This document shows, piece after piece, positions 1 through 9,690 of a stretch of 45,798 nt of DNA (the first letter of the stretch is position 1; every line of letters starts with the position of its first letter). Below the pieces are notes generated by a model. That model did not search any database and had not been told where the DNA came from. It saw only the letters and a list, made by a program, of their open reading frames with translations. The translations under genes and the position numbers were made by a program. The stretch covers positions 1 through 45,798 of the forward strand of contig JAAWLQ010000002.1 of assembly GCA_022797995.1 (NCBI GenBank), in the 5' to 3' direction. The stretch is from Lachnospiraceae bacterium (GTDB taxonomy: Bacteria; Bacillota; Clostridia; Lachnospirales; Lachnospiraceae).

Positions 1-1
1 C

Positions 2-334
2 CCGGGAGAGGTGAGCCGGATTTACCTGAATTTCTCCGATCCGTGGCCGAAGGACAGGCATGCAAAGCGCAGACTGCCCTCGCGGGAATTCCTGGCCAGA
101 TATGATGTGATTTTGGAGAAAGGCGGATGGCTGGAGTTCAAGACAGACAACCGGGAGCTGTTCGATTTTGCCGTGGAAGAACTGGAGCCGGCGGGCTGGC
201 ATGCAAGTGTGCTCACCTATGATCTTCACCATGACGAAGCTCTGATGCAGGGTAATGTAATGACAGAGTACGAAGAGAAATTCTCGAGCCTGGGAAATCC
301 TATCTGCAAGTATATTATTGCAAGAGACAGATAG
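2..334 (+). CDS. trmB: tRNA (guanine-N7-)-methyltransferase TrmB, 3' part
   Basis: C-terminal half of TrmB, which methylates guanine 46 in the variable loop of tRNA using S-adenosylmethionine. The open frame runs in from the window edge, so the 5' half is missing. The stretch reading IYLNFSDPWPKDRHAKRRL is the family hallmark and carries the catalytic/tRNA-contacting Asp. The later FKTDN motif is also typical. A GTG at 11 lies inside the conserved core and is not a real start. A 7-bp hairpin overlaps the stop codon. The next gene (thioredoxin) starts about 140 bases on. The family call is firm from the motifs; only the upstream extent is unknown. Confidence 0.93.
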   Translation, partial: PGEVSRIYLNFSDPWPKDRHAKRRLPSREFLARYDVILEKGGWLEFKTDNRELFDFAVEELEPAGWHASVLTYDLHHDEALMQGNVMTEYEEKFSSLGNPICKYIIARDR

Positions 335-373
335 CTGCTGTCTCGGATTTTGATACAAAATAAGCATCAAAAT
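324..373 (+). terminator. Hairpins after trmB
   Basis: GAGACAG (324-330) pairs with CTGTCTC (338-344) across the trmB stop and is followed by a short T run. A second 8-bp hairpin follows, ATTTTGAT (347-354) with ATCAAAAT (366-373). Together they could end or attenuate trmB transcription; the T tract is weak. Confidence 0.4.
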
Positions 374-413
374 CTCTCGCGGGATAAGGAATGTGAATAG
401 TAACTAGCTGGTG

Positions 414-438
414 ACAGCTCAGGGTGCGTCTGAGCTGT
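414..438 (+). promoter_or_regulatory. Hairpin upstream of thioredoxin gene
   Basis: Perfect 9-bp stem ACAGCTCAG/CTGAGCTGT with a 7-nt loop, 36 bases before the thioredoxin start. No T tract follows, so it looks more like a leader structure than a terminator. The function is unknown. Confidence 0.35.
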
Positions 439-474
439 TAAGACAATGAAGCAACTATATGGAGGTAAAAACTT

Positions 475-795
475 ATGGAATACAGATTTACAGAGGACAA
501 TTTTGAAGCGGAAGTACTGCAGGCTGCCACCCCCGTGCTGGTGGACTTTTATGCGGACTGGTGTAATCCCTGTCGGATGATGGGACCGGTGGTGGAGAAA
601 ATTGCGGAAGAGTATGAAGGCAGAGTGAAAGTCGGAAAGTGTAATATTGACGAGAACATGACGCTGGCGGCGCGCTACCGCATTTCCAGCATTCCGGCTT
701 TTGTGATGTTCAAAAACGGCAGCCCGGCGGCCACTTACGTGGGATCTATGCCTGCGGCGGAATTAAAGGAAAAGGTTGAGCAGGCATTGAAGTGA
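475..795 (+). CDS. trxA: Thioredoxin
   Basis: Small (106 aa) single-domain cytoplasmic thiol-disulfide reductase, normally reduced by thioredoxin reductase. The thioredoxin fold signature is complete: VDFYADWCNPC near residues 22-32 and the cis-Pro loop SIPAFVMF near residues 73-80. The active site is WCNPC instead of the canonical WCGPC; the residue between the cysteines affects redox potential, so this may be a paralogue with a shifted potential (inference). The start has a good ribosome site (GGAGG, 460-464). The gene ends one base before the next start region, so it is probably cotranscribed with the YitT-family gene. Confidence 0.93.
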   Translation: MEYRFTEDNFEAEVLQAATPVLVDFYADWCNPCRMMGPVVEKIAEEYEGRVKVGKCNIDENMTLAARYRISSIPAFVMFKNGSPAATYVGSMPAAELKEKVEQALK

Positions 796-796
796 G

Positions 797-1672
797 ATGA
801 AAAAAGAAACTGTTGTGTACGAGGGAAAGAGATTGTTGATCTGTGTGCTGGGGGCGTTTCTCTACGCCGCCGGCACCAATCTTTTTGTGGTTCCGGCCGG
901 GCTGTATACGGGCGGACTGATGGGCTTCTGTCAGGTGATCAGAACGGTGCTTGCAAGATATTTTCATCTGAATTTCACCAATTTTGACATTGCCGGTATC
1001 ATTTATTACCTGATCAATATTCCCATTTTTGTGGTGGCTTTTAAGCGGATGGGGAGAATGTTTTTCGCGAAGACACTGTTTACCGTTACGGTGATGACCA
1101 TCTTCCTCTCCCTGATTCCCACAAGGATGATTGTGAAGGATACCATGGCCGCCTGTATGGTAGGCGGAATCATAACCGGCGCAGGAATCGGTCTGACCCT
1201 GAGAATGGCCTCTTCCGGAGGCGGAATGGACGTGGTGGGCGTGCTGCTGATCCGGTGGAAGAGAGATTTCAGCGTGGGTAAGGCGAATCTCTTCGTCAAC
1301 CTGGCGCTGTATGCAATCTGCCTTTTCATGTTCGATGTGGAAATCGTGGTATACTCGGTTATTTATGCCGCGGTGCATTCCGTGGCCATGGATAAGGTGC
1401 ATACCCAGAATATCAACGTGGAGGCGAAGATCATCACAAAGGCGGATACCGCCGCGCTGGAGAAGGTGATTTTCGAGGAAATCTACAGGGGAATCACAAA
1501 ATGGTCCACCATGGGCGCATACACTCATGAGGATTCCCATATGCTGTATATTACATTGTCCAAATATGAGGTGAGCCGTCTGAAAGCGGCGGTGCACCGG
1601 TTCGATCCCAACGCGTTTATTGTGATAAACGAAGGGGTCAGCGTGGACGGAAATTTCGTGAAAAAGCTGTAA
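797..1672 (+). CDS. YitT family membrane protein (DUF161/DUF2179)
   Basis: 291-residue polytopic membrane protein of the YitT family, common in Firmicutes and without a settled biochemical role. The N-terminal two thirds hold about five hydrophobic segments with the glycine-rich SSGGGMDVVG stretch typical of the family. The C-terminal third (from about residue 205) is a soluble DUF2179 domain ending in a conserved VSVDGNF-like stretch. The ATG at 797 is in the tail of the thioredoxin gene region, which suggests translational coupling. A strong intrinsic terminator follows at once. Family assignment is good; function is not known. Confidence 0.88.
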   Translation: MKKETVVYEGKRLLICVLGAFLYAAGTNLFVVPAGLYTGGLMGFCQVIRTVLARYFHLNFTNFDIAGIIYYLINIPIFVVAFKRMGRMFFAKTLFTVTVMTIFLSLIPTRMIVKDTMAACMVGGIITGAGIGLTLRMASSGGGMDVVGVLLIRWKRDFSVGKANLFVNLALYAICLFMFDVEIVVYSVIYAAVHSVAMDKVHTQNINVEAKIITKADTAALEKVIFEEIYRGITKWSTMGAYTHEDSHMLYITLSKYEVSRLKAAVHRFDPNAFIVINEGVSVDGNFVKKL

Positions 1673-1675
1673 GAA

Positions 1676-1701
1676 AACCCCGGTGGGAGCCGGGGTTTGT
1701 T
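1676..1701 (+). terminator. Intrinsic terminator after YitT-family gene
   Basis: AACCCCGG (1676-1683) pairs with CCGGGGTT (1690-1697), loop TGGGAG, followed by a T-rich run. The A-rich 5' flank means it could also act on the opposite strand for the convergent DUF1846 gene. Confidence 0.8.
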
Positions 1702-1708
1702 ATTCATG

Positions 1709-1743
1709 ACAATAGAAGCCTCGCGAAGCGTGGATTCTATTGT
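1709..1743. repeat. Hairpin with TCGCGAAGCG core, downstream of DUF1846 gene
   Basis: 9-bp stem ACAATAGAA (1709-1717) / TTCTATTGT (1735-1743) enclosing a smaller CC...GG closing and the 10-mer TCGCGAAGCG (1721-1730). The same 10-mer sits in the loop of a different hairpin at 3285-3315, on the other side of the gene. It lies just 3' of the DUF1846 stop and may act as its terminator. Confidence 0.55.
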
Positions 1744-1745
1744 TG

Positions 1746-3227
1746 TCAATATTTCTTCCTGCCGGTCTGAACAGGTTCGCTGGTCAGGTCCATTCCCAGT
1801 CGCTTGTATATCTTGATGTCCACCTCGGACAGCATAACCGATGTGTGAACCTGACAGCCCTTCAGATTTGGCAGCTGTTCCAGAGCCCGGCGGGCGTTAT
1901 CATCGTGACATGCGGCAAGAGCCAGGGCGATGAGAACTTCGTCCGTGTGGAGACGGGGATTGCGGCCGCCCAGGTAGCGCACCTTCAGGTCCTGAATGGG
2001 CTCGATGGCTTCCGGCTTGATAAGCTTGGTGTCGTGATCCACACCTGCCAGATATTTCAGGGCATTCAGCAGCAATGCCGCGGAAGCACCCAGGAAGTCC
2101 GATGTTTTGGAGGTGATGATATGGCCGTCCGCCAGTTCGATGGCGGCGGTGGGGACCCCCAGGGCTTCGGCGCGCTCTATGGCCGCAGTAGTGACATGCC
2201 TGTCAGCTGTGGTTATCTTGGCCTGTTTCATCAGAAGTTCAATTTTATATACCTCCGTTTCAGGAGAGGCTTCCCGCACCACTTTGTTCAATGCAGTATA
2301 ATAACGGCGAATAATTTCCATTTTGGAAGCTTCACAGCAGGCTTCGTCGTCAATGATACAGTTCCCGGCCATGTTGACACCCATGTCAGTAGGAGATTTG
2401 TAGGGGTTAGCGCCGTAAATGCCTTCAAATATGGCATTCAGTACTGGGAAAATCTCAATGTCCCGATTATAATTGACGGTAGTCTTTCCATAGGCTTCCA
2501 GGTGGAAGGGGTCAATCATATTCACATCGTTTAAATCTGCGGTGGCGGCTTCGTACGCCAGGTTAATCGGGTGCTTAAGTGGTATATTCCAGATGGGGAA
2601 AGTCTCAAATTTGGCATAGCCGGCCTTGATTCCCCTCAGGTTGTCATGGTAGAGCTGGGAAAGGCAGGTGGCCATTTTGCCACTTCCCGGACCAGGAGCC
2701 GTAACGACCACCAGAGGCCTGGTGGTTTCTATGTAATCGTTTTTTCCATAGCCGTTTTCACTGACGATCAGAGGCACATTGGCGGGATAGCCCTCGATTG
2801 TATAGTGCAGATAGACCTTTATATTCTTTTTTTCCAGCTTCGTCTTAAACTGCTCCGCGCTGTGCTGGCCGGAATAGTGAGTGATGACCACGCTGCCCAC
2901 ATACAGGCCTCTGTTCTGGAACTCATCCCGCAGACGCAGCACATCCACATCGTAAGTGATACCCAGATCGCCGCGGATTTTATTTTTCTCAATATCGGCG
3001 GCACTGATGACGATGACAATCTCGGCACAGTCTGAAAGCTGCATCAGCATCTGCAGCTTAGCGTCAGGCGCAAAGCCGGGCAGAACTCTGGATGCATGAT
3101 AATCGTCAAAAAGCTTTCCTCCGAATTCCAGATAAAGCTTGTCCCCAAACTGAACAATACGTTCCTTGATGTGTTCCGACTGCATTTTCAGATACTTGTT
3201 ATTGTCAAATCCGATTTTCATTGTCAT
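1746..3227 (-). CDS. DUF1846 domain protein
   Basis: 493-residue protein matching the DUF1846 family, whose usual length is about 500 aa and whose biochemical role is unsettled. Visible signs are the N-terminal KIGFDNNKYL start and a phosphate-loop-like VVTAPGPGSGKMAT stretch near residue 175, compatible with nucleotide binding. Conserved acidic and aromatic blocks follow through the middle. The ATG at 3227 is followed two codons later by another ATG, so the start could shift by 6 bases. It is transcribed alone, convergent to the YitT-family gene and divergent from ftsH. A possible TAAAAT -10 lies on the minus strand near 3325. Hairpins with a common core flank it on both sides. Confidence 0.85.
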   Translation of the reverse strand: MTMKIGFDNNKYLKMQSEHIKERIVQFGDKLYLEFGGKLFDDYHASRVLPGFAPDAKLQMLMQLSDCAEIVIVISAADIEKNKIRGDLGITYDVDVLRLRDEFQNRGLYVGSVVITHYSGQHSAEQFKTKLEKKNIKVYLHYTIEGYPANVPLIVSENGYGKNDYIETTRPLVVVTAPGPGSGKMATCLSQLYHDNLRGIKAGYAKFETFPIWNIPLKHPINLAYEAATADLNDVNMIDPFHLEAYGKTTVNYNRDIEIFPVLNAIFEGIYGANPYKSPTDMGVNMAGNCIIDDEACCEASKMEIIRRYYTALNKVVREASPETEVYKIELLMKQAKITTADRHVTTAAIERAEALGVPTAAIELADGHIITSKTSDFLGASAALLLNALKYLAGVDHDTKLIKPEAIEPIQDLKVRYLGGRNPRLHTDEVLIALALAACHDDNARRALEQLPNLKGCQVHTSVMLSEVDIKIYKRLGMDLTSEPVQTGRKKY

Positions 3228-3284
3228 CCTCGATTCTGTGATTTGGTGGCAACGGTGTGGTGCCCTGCCCTGAATAGCCCTTTG

Positions 3285-3315
3285 ATTATAGGGTTCGCGA
3301 AGCGGTTCCTATAAT
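3285..3315. repeat. Hairpin with TCGCGAAGCG core, in DUF1846 leader
   Basis: 8-bp stem ATTATAGG (3285-3292) / CCTATAAT (3308-3315) with a 15-nt loop holding TCGCGAAGCG (3295-3304), the 10-mer also found at 1721-1730. It lies in the likely 5' leader of the minus-strand DUF1846 gene. Confidence 0.5.
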
Positions 3316-3406
3316 AAAGACATTTTACCACAGTTTTATTGACATTGGAATGGTAAAAAGTTTAGAAATCTTTAAGAGTTAATTTGTTTTTTTCACATTT
3401 ATGCTA

Positions 3407-3435
3407 TTGATTTATCAATGGGTACTCTCTATAAT
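3407..3435 (+). promoter_or_regulatory. Sigma-A-type promoter for ftsH
   Basis: TTGATT (3407-3412), a 17-nt spacer and a perfect TATAAT (3430-3435), 68 bases before the ftsH start. The spacing is ideal and the -35 is two bases off consensus. Confidence 0.75.
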
Positions 3436-3502
3436 AAAATGGATTTATTGACTTTTAAGCTCAGAGGGTTGAGATAAAGGCAAAAACGGAAACGGAGTTA
3501 CT

Positions 3503-5923
3503 ATGGATAATCAAATGAATCAGTATGATAACGGAGGAGGATACAACAACGGCGGCCGGGGCAATATGCCAGGCAACAACGGCGGCAATGGAAATCAACC
3601 TCCCAGAAAACCGAATATCATGATGGTACTGCTGGCAGGACTGAGTACGGTGCTGCTGGTTTTCATGCTTTGGAATCTGCTGTTCGGTACTTCCGGCAAT
3701 ACGCAGGAAGTCAGCTACACAAAGTTCCTGGAGTATATCAACGCGGACGAGGTTGAGGCGGTGGAAGTCCAGAGTACGGGACAGATACTGTTTACTCTGA
3801 AAAAGGAAGTAGCCTCGGAGGACACGCCCACGATTCCGCAGGGATACGGAGCTTTTTACGGAAATGTAAAAGTGACCTACTCCACAATCATCATGGAGGA
3901 TCTGGATACGCTCACTTCCCGGCTGGAGAAGCACGGGATAGACGGTACCCGGATTCTCAGCGACAATTCGGGCCGTATCCTGGATATTTTCCTGTATGTG
4001 GTGCTTCCGGTCCTGCTTATGTGGATATTGCTGGGAGTGGTGTTCCGGAAAATGAGCGGCTCCGGCGGTCCCATGGGCGTGGGTAAAAGCAACGCAAAGG
4101 TCTATGTGCAGAAGGAGACGGGCGTAACCTTCAAGGATGTGGCCGGGGAGGACGAGGCGAAAGAGTCTCTGGTGGAAGTGGTAGATTTCCTGCACAATCC
4201 CGGGAAATATTCCAAAATCGGTGCAAGGCTGCCGAAGGGCGCTCTGCTGGTAGGCCCTCCCGGAACCGGTAAGACGCTGCTGGCCAAAGCGGTGGCCGGA
4301 GAGGCCCATGTCCCTTTTTTCTCTCTGACAGGATCCGACTTTATCGAATTGTATGTAGGCGTGGGCGCCAGCCGTGTGCGTGACCTGTTCAAGGAGGCCA
4401 CGAAGAACGCCCCCTGTATCATCTTTATCGACGAGATTGATGCCATCGGCCGCAGCCGTGATTCCAAGTACGGCGGGGGGAACGAGGAGCGGGAACAGAC
4501 GCTGAATCAGCTTCTCTCGGAGATGGACGGTTTCGACAGCTCGAAGGGTATCCTGATTCTGGGGGCCACCAACCGGCCTGAGATTCTGGATAAGGCGCTT
4601 CTGCGGCCCGGGCGTTTCGACAGACGGATTATCGTGGATAAGCCGGACCTGAGAGGGCGTGTGGAGATCTTGAAGGTACATGCAAAGGATGTGAAGATGG
4701 ATGAAACCGTGGACCTGGATGCCATTGCTCTGGCAACCAGCGGCGCGGTGGGTTCCGATCTGGCGAATATGATCAACGAGGCGGCTATCAATGCCGTGAA
4801 GGAAGGCAGAGACTATGTCTGCCAGAAGGATTTGTTCAATTCCGTGGAAGTGGTGCTGGTAGGTAAGGAGAAGAAGGACCGCATTATGAGCAAGGAGGAG
4901 CGAAGGATTGTCTCCTATCATGAAGTGGGCCACGCGCTGATCAGCGCCCTGCAGAAGAATTCCGAGCCGGTGCAGAAGATCACCATTGTTCCCCGTACCA
5001 TGGGAGCCCTGGGCTATGTCATGCATGTGCCGGAGGAGGAGAAATACCTGAACACCGAGGCGGAGCTGAGAGATATGCTGGTGAGCCTGGTGGGTGGCCG
5101 TGCGGCGGAGGAAATTGTGTTTGAGACTGTGACCACAGGGGCGGCCAATGATATTGAGAAAGCCACCGATATCGCCCGCAACATGGTGACCCGTTACGGA
5201 ATGAGCAAGAAGTTCGGCCTGATGGGACTGGCCACCGTTGAGAGCCAGTATCTGGAGGGCAGAACGGCGCTGAACTGCAGTGACTCCACGGCGGCGGAGA
5301 TTGACGCCGAGGTGGTGGAGATTCTGAAGGAAAGCTATGAGAAAGCGCTGGATCTGCTGCGGGACAACAGGGACGTGATGGATAAGCTGGCGGAATTCCT
5401 GATTGAGAAGGAGACCATAACCGGCAAGGAGTTCATGGAGATCTTCCGCAGGGAAAAAGGCCTGCCTGAGCCGGAGGAGAAGAAAGAGGATACTCCCGAG
5501 GAGCTGTCTGCAAGGGAGGCAGAGAAGGTAGAGGAAAAGAAGGAAGAGGCAAAGAAGGAAGAGGCAAAGGAACAAACCTCTCAGGAGCCCGGGCATTATC
5601 AGTTTTCCTGGGAACAGGCTCTGGAGAAGGAGAAGGCGGCGGGCCGGGGAGATTCCGGGAAGCCGCAGACTGACGGGGAGCAGGAAAACGCTTCGGAAGA
5701 AAGCGAGCTCCAGAAGGCCGAGAGTACCGCAGCACCGGGAGACGGACCGGAGCACAGTGAAAAAGCGGAAAGCGGGTCAGAAGCGGAACCGGAGTCTGGG
5801 GAAGCGCGGGAGAGGAAAGCGGAAGCGGAAGAGAAACCGGAGCCCGAAGACAATCCGGAGCCGGCGGGCCTGCAGGAGAAGGAACATCCGGTGGGCAGAT
5901 TTTCCAACGGCAGAATAGATTGA
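3503..5923 (+). CDS. ftsH: ATP-dependent zinc metalloprotease FtsH, long acidic tail
   Basis: Membrane-anchored AAA+ protease that extracts and degrades misfolded membrane proteins and short-lived regulators as a hexamer. Order: Asn/Gly-rich N-terminus (1-35), membrane segment (about 39-61), extracytoplasmic domain, second membrane segment (about 160-182), and an AAA module with Walker A GPPGTGKT (about 251-258), Walker B IIFIDEID (about 309-316) and the second region of homology RPGRFDRR. The protease domain has the zinc motif HEVGH (about 473-477). At 806 aa it is longer than the usual 610-650. The excess is a Glu/Lys/Pro-rich low-complexity tail from about residue 650, with no predicted fold. 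Start chosen by GGAG eight bases upstream. Confidence 0.97.
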   Translation: MDNQMNQYDNGGGYNNGGRGNMPGNNGGNGNQPPRKPNIMMVLLAGLSTVLLVFMLWNLLFGTSGNTQEVSYTKFLEYINADEVEAVEVQSTGQILFTLKKEVASEDTPTIPQGYGAFYGNVKVTYSTIIMEDLDTLTSRLEKHGIDGTRILSDNSGRILDIFLYVVLPVLLMWILLGVVFRKMSGSGGPMGVGKSNAKVYVQKETGVTFKDVAGEDEAKESLVEVVDFLHNPGKYSKIGARLPKGALLVGPPGTGKTLLAKAVAGEAHVPFFSLTGSDFIELYVGVGASRVRDLFKEATKNAPCIIFIDEIDAIGRSRDSKYGGGNEEREQTLNQLLSEMDGFDSSKGILILGATNRPEILDKALLRPGRFDRRIIVDKPDLRGRVEILKVHAKDVKMDETVDLDAIALATSGAVGSDLANMINEAAINAVKEGRDYVCQKDLFNSVEVVLVGKEKKDRIMSKEERRIVSYHEVGHALISALQKNSEPVQKITIVPRTMGALGYVMHVPEEEKYLNTEAELRDMLVSLVGGRAAEEIVFETVTTGAANDIEKATDIARNMVTRYGMSKKFGLMGLATVESQYLEGRTALNCSDSTAAEIDAEVVEILKESYEKALDLLRDNRDVMDKLAEFLIEKETITGKEFMEIFRREKGLPEPEEKKEDTPEELSAREAEKVEEKKEEAKKEEAKEQTSQEPGHYQFSWEQALEKEKAAGRGDSGKPQTDGEQENASEESELQKAESTAAPGDGPEHSEKAESGSEAEPESGEARERKAEAEEKPEPEDNPEPAGLQEKEHPVGRFSNGRID

Positions 5924-5964
5924 CGGCAGGCAGCACATGCTAAAACAGAGGATACTGTTAATGT

Positions 5965-5995
5965 GAGGGGGGAGATTTTATCTCCCCTCTCGATT
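5965..5995 (+). terminator. Terminator-like hairpin after ftsH
   Basis: GAGGGGGGAGA (5965-5975) pairs with TCTCCCCTCTC (5981-5991) with one mismatch and loop TTTTA. The following run is only moderately T-rich. Confidence 0.6.
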
Positions 5996-6222
5996 TATAG
6001 TACGAATATCGTAGATTATTCAGAATGGTTGATTTTGCTTTGATATGCAAAAGAGAGTTTATGAAGGAGCCGGCGTGTAAGTTCTGGCGCCAGGAGCCGG
6101 TGTGGAGTGGCTGCAGTTCATGGATACAGGAAGGGATGATAAAAGATAAAAATTCGAGTAGGTGGTTGTTGAGTTCGGAGATTCGTGATAAACTAATCGT
6201 CAGGAATACAGGAAAAGGAGAC
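5996..6222 (+). other. Gap before antitoxin-like gene
   Basis: No convincing gene. The downstream frame stays open here, but with atypical residues and no ribosome site, so I take this as leader or degraded sequence. Two short near-repeats occur (GGAGCCGGCGTG and GGAGCCGGTGTG). No clear promoter. Confidence 0.4.
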
Positions 6223-6432
6223 ATGACACAAGTTATGCAGGAATCAGTCAAGATGCTGGAAATGTTGCCAGAAAGTGAACAGGAGCTTGCAAATCAGCTT
6301 ATCAAGCGCATAGTGCTTGCTTGGGACCCGGATTATACAAAATTGACACCGGATGAGAAAAAGTGGTTGGAAGAAGCAGAACAGAGGATAGATAGTGGGG
6401 ACTATGTGAGAGAAGATGATGTTGATTGGTAA
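6223..6432 (+). CDS. Small antitoxin-like protein (69 aa)
   Basis: 69-residue protein beginning [18 protein letters not shown] and ending in an acidic EDDVDW tail. The layout (an amphipathic helix, a helical middle, then a charged tail) resembles the orphan RelB/PHD-like antitoxins common in Clostridia, but no DNA-binding motif can be proven by eye. The ATG at 6223 has an ideal AGGAG four bases upstream; the same frame is open back to 6025 but without a ribosome site. No toxin gene lies on either side: the next gene downstream is a cell-wall amidase. If it is an antitoxin it is an orphan. Expression as a protein is likely; the function is a guess. Confidence 0.6.
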   Translation: MTQVMQESVKMLEMLPESEQELANQLIKRIVLAWDPDYTKLTPDEKKWLEEAEQRIDSGDYVREDDVDW

Positions 6433-6583
6433 AAATAAGGCGGATGCGGGCTTAAAAGAGCAGAATCCGATGCCGGTTGTGGCATGGGAATTTGCTTGCA
6501 GGATGAGCATGCCCGTTTCCTGCAATGATAGTTCATACAGGCTTATGAATCAAGCCGGAAGGAGGAACTGCAGAACTGTAAAG

Positions 6584-7654
6584 ATGATAAAACATATCAG
6601 AATGTGTACCATGGCATTTGGACTGGGTCTGATACTATTGATGAGCGGCTGTGGAAAAGCAGAGGAGGAGTCCAGGTCTATGGTGAGTCTGGATGACATG
6701 GCGGTAGAACTGGACACACAGGAGCAGGACGGCGCCGGGGAATCCGGGAAAGAGTCCTCTGCCGCAGAGGAGTCAGGAAATAATGAGCTTTCGACGGCGT
6801 CAGGAGATTCGACGTCAGGGAACAATGAGTCTTCAGCGGCGCAGGAGAGTGGTGGGTCGGTGTCAGAGGATTTGCAATCCCCGGTACCCGGAGGCGAGAC
6901 AGGAGTGGAAAGTGGGGCCTCATCTGCTTCACAGCCGCAGACTGTAGTGTCACCGGAATCCGGCTCTCAATCCCAGACACCGGACGATTCCACAGCGCCT
7001 GCTGCCCAGGAGAACGGCTATCTGGTCGTCATCGACGCCGGACATCAGCAGAAGGGGAACAGCGAGAAGGAGCCCATCGGCCCAGGGGCAAGCGAGATGA
7101 AGGCGAAGGTGGCCGGCGGGACTTCCGGAGCCACCAGCGGCTTAAAAGAATACGAGCTGACCCTGATGGTGGCGGAGAAGCTGGAGGACGAGCTGACCAG
7201 CCGGGGTTATCAGGTGATTATGGTCCGGACTACCCATGATGTGAACATGAGCAACAGCGAGCGGGCCCAGGTGGCCAATGACGCGGAGGCGGATGCTTTT
7301 ATCCGCGTGCATGCCAACGGTTCGGAGAACACATCCGTGAACGGTGCAATGACCATCTGCCAGACGGCCTCCAATCCATACAACAGCACCTTCTATCAGC
7401 AGAGCAGAGACTTGTCGGATGCTGTGCTGGATGAGCTGGTGGCGGCTACAGGCTGTAAGAAGCAGTACGTCTGGGAGACGGACACCATGAGCGGCATCAA
7501 CTGGTGCATGGTTCCTGTGACCATTGTGGAGATGGGCTATATGACCAATCCGGAAGAGGATACGCTGATGGCCACGGACGAATATCAGGAGAAAATTGCG
7601 GACGGAATTGCCAATGGCATTGACAAATTCCTGAGCCAGGCCGATGAACAGTAA
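6584..7654 (+). CDS. Lipoprotein N-acetylmuramoyl-L-alanine amidase (Amidase_3)
   Basis: Zinc-dependent amidase that cuts the bond between N-acetylmuramic acid and L-Ala in peptidoglycan, outside the membrane. A lipoprotein signal peptide comes first (hydrophobic core, lipobox LMSGC with Cys near residue 23). A Ser/Glu/Gly-rich linker of about 120 residues follows. The C-terminal Amidase_3 domain has VVIDAGHQ (first zinc His), a Glu in LKEYELT, RVHANGS (second His) and VEMGYMTN (catalytic Glu). The start is uncertain: the frame is open upstream to 6416 and a GGAGG lies at 6561-6565, 18 bases before the ATG at 6584. An ATG at 6545 would give a longer signal sequence. Confidence 0.88.
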   Translation: MIKHIRMCTMAFGLGLILLMSGCGKAEEESRSMVSLDDMAVELDTQEQDGAGESGKESSAAEESGNNELSTASGDSTSGNNESSAAQESGGSVSEDLQSPVPGGETGVESGASSASQPQTVVSPESGSQSQTPDDSTAPAAQENGYLVVIDAGHQQKGNSEKEPIGPGASEMKAKVAGGTSGATSGLKEYELTLMVAEKLEDELTSRGYQVIMVRTTHDVNMSNSERAQVANDAEADAFIRVHANGSENTSVNGAMTICQTASNPYNSTFYQQSRDLSDAVLDELVAATGCKKQYVWETDTMSGINWCMVPVTIVEMGYMTNPEEDTLMATDEYQEKIADGIANGIDKFLSQADEQ

Positions 7655-7747
7655 AGGAAATACCTCCGGCGAGGAGGGCCATTGGAACCATTGGCTGCAG
7701 AAAAGGAAAAGCAACAGAGATTTAAGCGGGAAAATGGGGATTATGCC

Positions 7748-9622
7748 ATGTTTAACTTTGAAGAGGAACTGAAAAAGCTTCCCAAAGAGCCGGGAGTCTA
7801 TATTATGCGAGATGACAGGAATGTCATTTTGTATGTGGGTAAGGCGATCAACCTTCACAACCGCGTACGCTCCTATTTTCGGGAAAATATCGGCAGAGGT
7901 CCCATGATTGATAAAATGGTGTCTCTGATTGCCCGGTTTGAATATATCGTCACAGACTCGGAGCTGGAGGCCCTGGTGCTGGAGAATAACCTGATTAAGG
8001 AGAATTCTCCCAAGTATAATACTCTGCTGAAGGACGACAAGACCTATCCTTATATTAAGGTGACAGTGGGGGAAGAGTACCCCAGGATTCTGTTCTCCCG
8101 GGTGATGAAAAAGGATAAATCCAAATATTTCGGGCCCTACACCAGCGCGGCGTCCGTGAAGGACACCATCGATCTGCTGAACAAGCTCTATCATCTGCGC
8201 ACCTGCAACCGCAGTCTGCCTAAGGATATCGGGGTGGAGCGGCCCTGCCTGAACTATCACATCAAGCAGTGTCTTGCCCCCTGTCAGGGTTATATTGACA
8301 GAGAACAGTACAGAGAGCAGGTAAATCAGGCGCTGGAATTTTTGAACGGAAACTACAACCTGATTCTGAAGGATCTGGAGGCCAAAATGCAGGCGGCCGC
8401 GGAGGAGCTGGACTTCGAGGCGGCAGCGGGCTACAGAGATCTCTACAACAGCGTGAAACAGGTGGCCCAGAAGCAGAAGATTACGGACAGCGTCGGCGAG
8501 GATAAGGATATCATCGCCCTGTACCAGGATGACAGGGAAGCGGTGGTTCAGGTCTTCTTTGTCCGGGACGGCAAGCTCATCGGGCGGGACCATTATTATA
8601 TGACAAATGTGTCACCTGACAGCAAACCGGAAATTTTGGAGAATTTCGTGAAGCAGTTCTATGCCGGCACTCCTTTTATCCCCAGAGAGCTGATGTTACA
8701 ATATGAGATCGGGGACCATGAGCTCATTGAGAAATGGCTGACCGGGCGGAAAGGCGGGAGAGTCTACATCCGGGTGCCGAAAATCGGCTCCAAGGAGAAG
8801 CTGGTGGAGCTGGCGGCCCAGAACGCGAAGCACATCCTGGAGCAGGACAGGGAGCGGCTGAAACGGGAAGAAGGACGGACCATAGGTGCGGTAAAGGAGA
8901 TCGGGGCCCTTCTGGGCCTGGAACATATCGACCGGATGGAGGCTTTCGATATCTCCAATATCAATGGCTTTGAGAATGTGGGCTCCATGATTGTATTTGA
9001 GAAAGGGAAGCCCAAGACCAGCGATTACCGGAAATTCCGGATTAAGACCGTGTCCGGCCCTGACGATTACGCCTGTATGCGGGAGGTGCTGACCAGACGG
9101 TTCCGACATGGACTGGAGGAAGGCAGGGAGCTGGAGGAAAAGGAGCTGGAGAAGGAATATGGCAGCTTCACCAGATTCCCGGACCTGCTGATGATGGACG
9201 GCGGAAGAGGGCAGGTGAATATCGCCCTGTCTGTGCTGGAAGAGCTGAAAATAGCCATTCCGGTCTGCGGTATGGTGAAGGATGACAATCACCGCACCAG
9301 AGGGCTTTATTTTAACAATGTGGAACTGCCCATTGACACCCATTCCGAAGGTTTTAAGCTGATTACCAGAGTGCAGGACGAGGCCCACCGCTTTGCCATC
9401 GAGTATCACCGTTCTCTGCGCAGCAAGGCCCAGGTGAAATCCGTGCTGGATGATATCCCCGGGGTGGGACCGGCCAGGAGAAAGGCGCTGATGCGGCATT
9501 TCAAGTCCATCGAAGAGATTAAGACGGCGGATGTGGAGACTTTGGCGGCACTGCCGGAAATCAACCGTCGGGCGGCGGAGGAAATATTTGGATTTTTCCA
9601 TAAGGTACAGGAGAAAGCGTAA
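7748..9622 (+). CDS. uvrC: Excinuclease ABC subunit C
   Basis: Nuclease of nucleotide excision repair that makes both incisions around a lesion marked by UvrA-UvrB. Domains in order: N-terminal GIY-YIG nuclease (GVYIMRDD ... YVGKA), a cysteine-bearing middle ([13 protein letters not shown]), the UvrB-binding UVR motif (about residues 205-235), the RNase H-like C-terminal nuclease ([27 protein letters not shown]) and a terminal helix-hairpin-helix ([12 protein letters not shown]). I chose the ATG at 7748 because homologues begin with a similar [10 protein letters not shown]. However, a TTG at 7682 sits four bases after a very strong GAGGAGGG, so a 22-residue longer form is possible. It follows the amidase gene closely and ends in an intrinsic terminator. 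Confidence 0.96.
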   Translation: MFNFEEELKKLPKEPGVYIMRDDRNVILYVGKAINLHNRVRSYFRENIGRGPMIDKMVSLIARFEYIVTDSELEALVLENNLIKENSPKYNTLLKDDKTYPYIKVTVGEEYPRILFSRVMKKDKSKYFGPYTSAASVKDTIDLLNKLYHLRTCNRSLPKDIGVERPCLNYHIKQCLAPCQGYIDREQYREQVNQALEFLNGNYNLILKDLEAKMQAAAEELDFEAAAGYRDLYNSVKQVAQKQKITDSVGEDKDIIALYQDDREAVVQVFFVRDGKLIGRDHYYMTNVSPDSKPEILENFVKQFYAGTPFIPRELMLQYEIGDHELIEKWLTGRKGGRVYIRVPKIGSKEKLVELAAQNAKHILEQDRERLKREEGRTIGAVKEIGALLGLEHIDRMEAFDISNINGFENVGSMIVFEKGKPKTSDYRKFRIKTVSGPDDYACMREVLTRRFRHGLEEGRELEEKELEKEYGSFTRFPDLLMMDGGRGQVNIALSVLEELKIAIPVCGMVKDDNHRTRGLYFNNVELPIDTHSEGFKLITRVQDEAHRFAIEYHRSLRSKAQVKSVLDDIPGVGPARRKALMRHFKSIEEIKTADVETLAALPEINRRAAEEIFGFFHKVQEKA

Positions 9623-9650
9623 ACGCTTAAATTAATACTGTTTTTAAACT

Positions 9651-9690
9651 GCGAACGACACTGGTTGGGAGAAACGCCGTTCGCTTTTTT
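9651..9690 (+). terminator. Intrinsic terminator after uvrC
   Basis: GCGAACG (9651-9657) pairs with CGTTCGC (9678-9684), followed by six Ts. Confidence 0.85.

Noticed and set aside
3461-5755. 764-codon open frame on the minus strand opposite ftsH
   Set aside because: It mirrors the codon pattern of ftsH, has Leu/His-rich low-quality sequence, no ribosome site and no recognisable motif.
7142-8593. Long minus-strand frame opposite the amidase and uvrC genes
   Set aside because: Shadow of two well-supported genes; crosses their boundary and has no family features.
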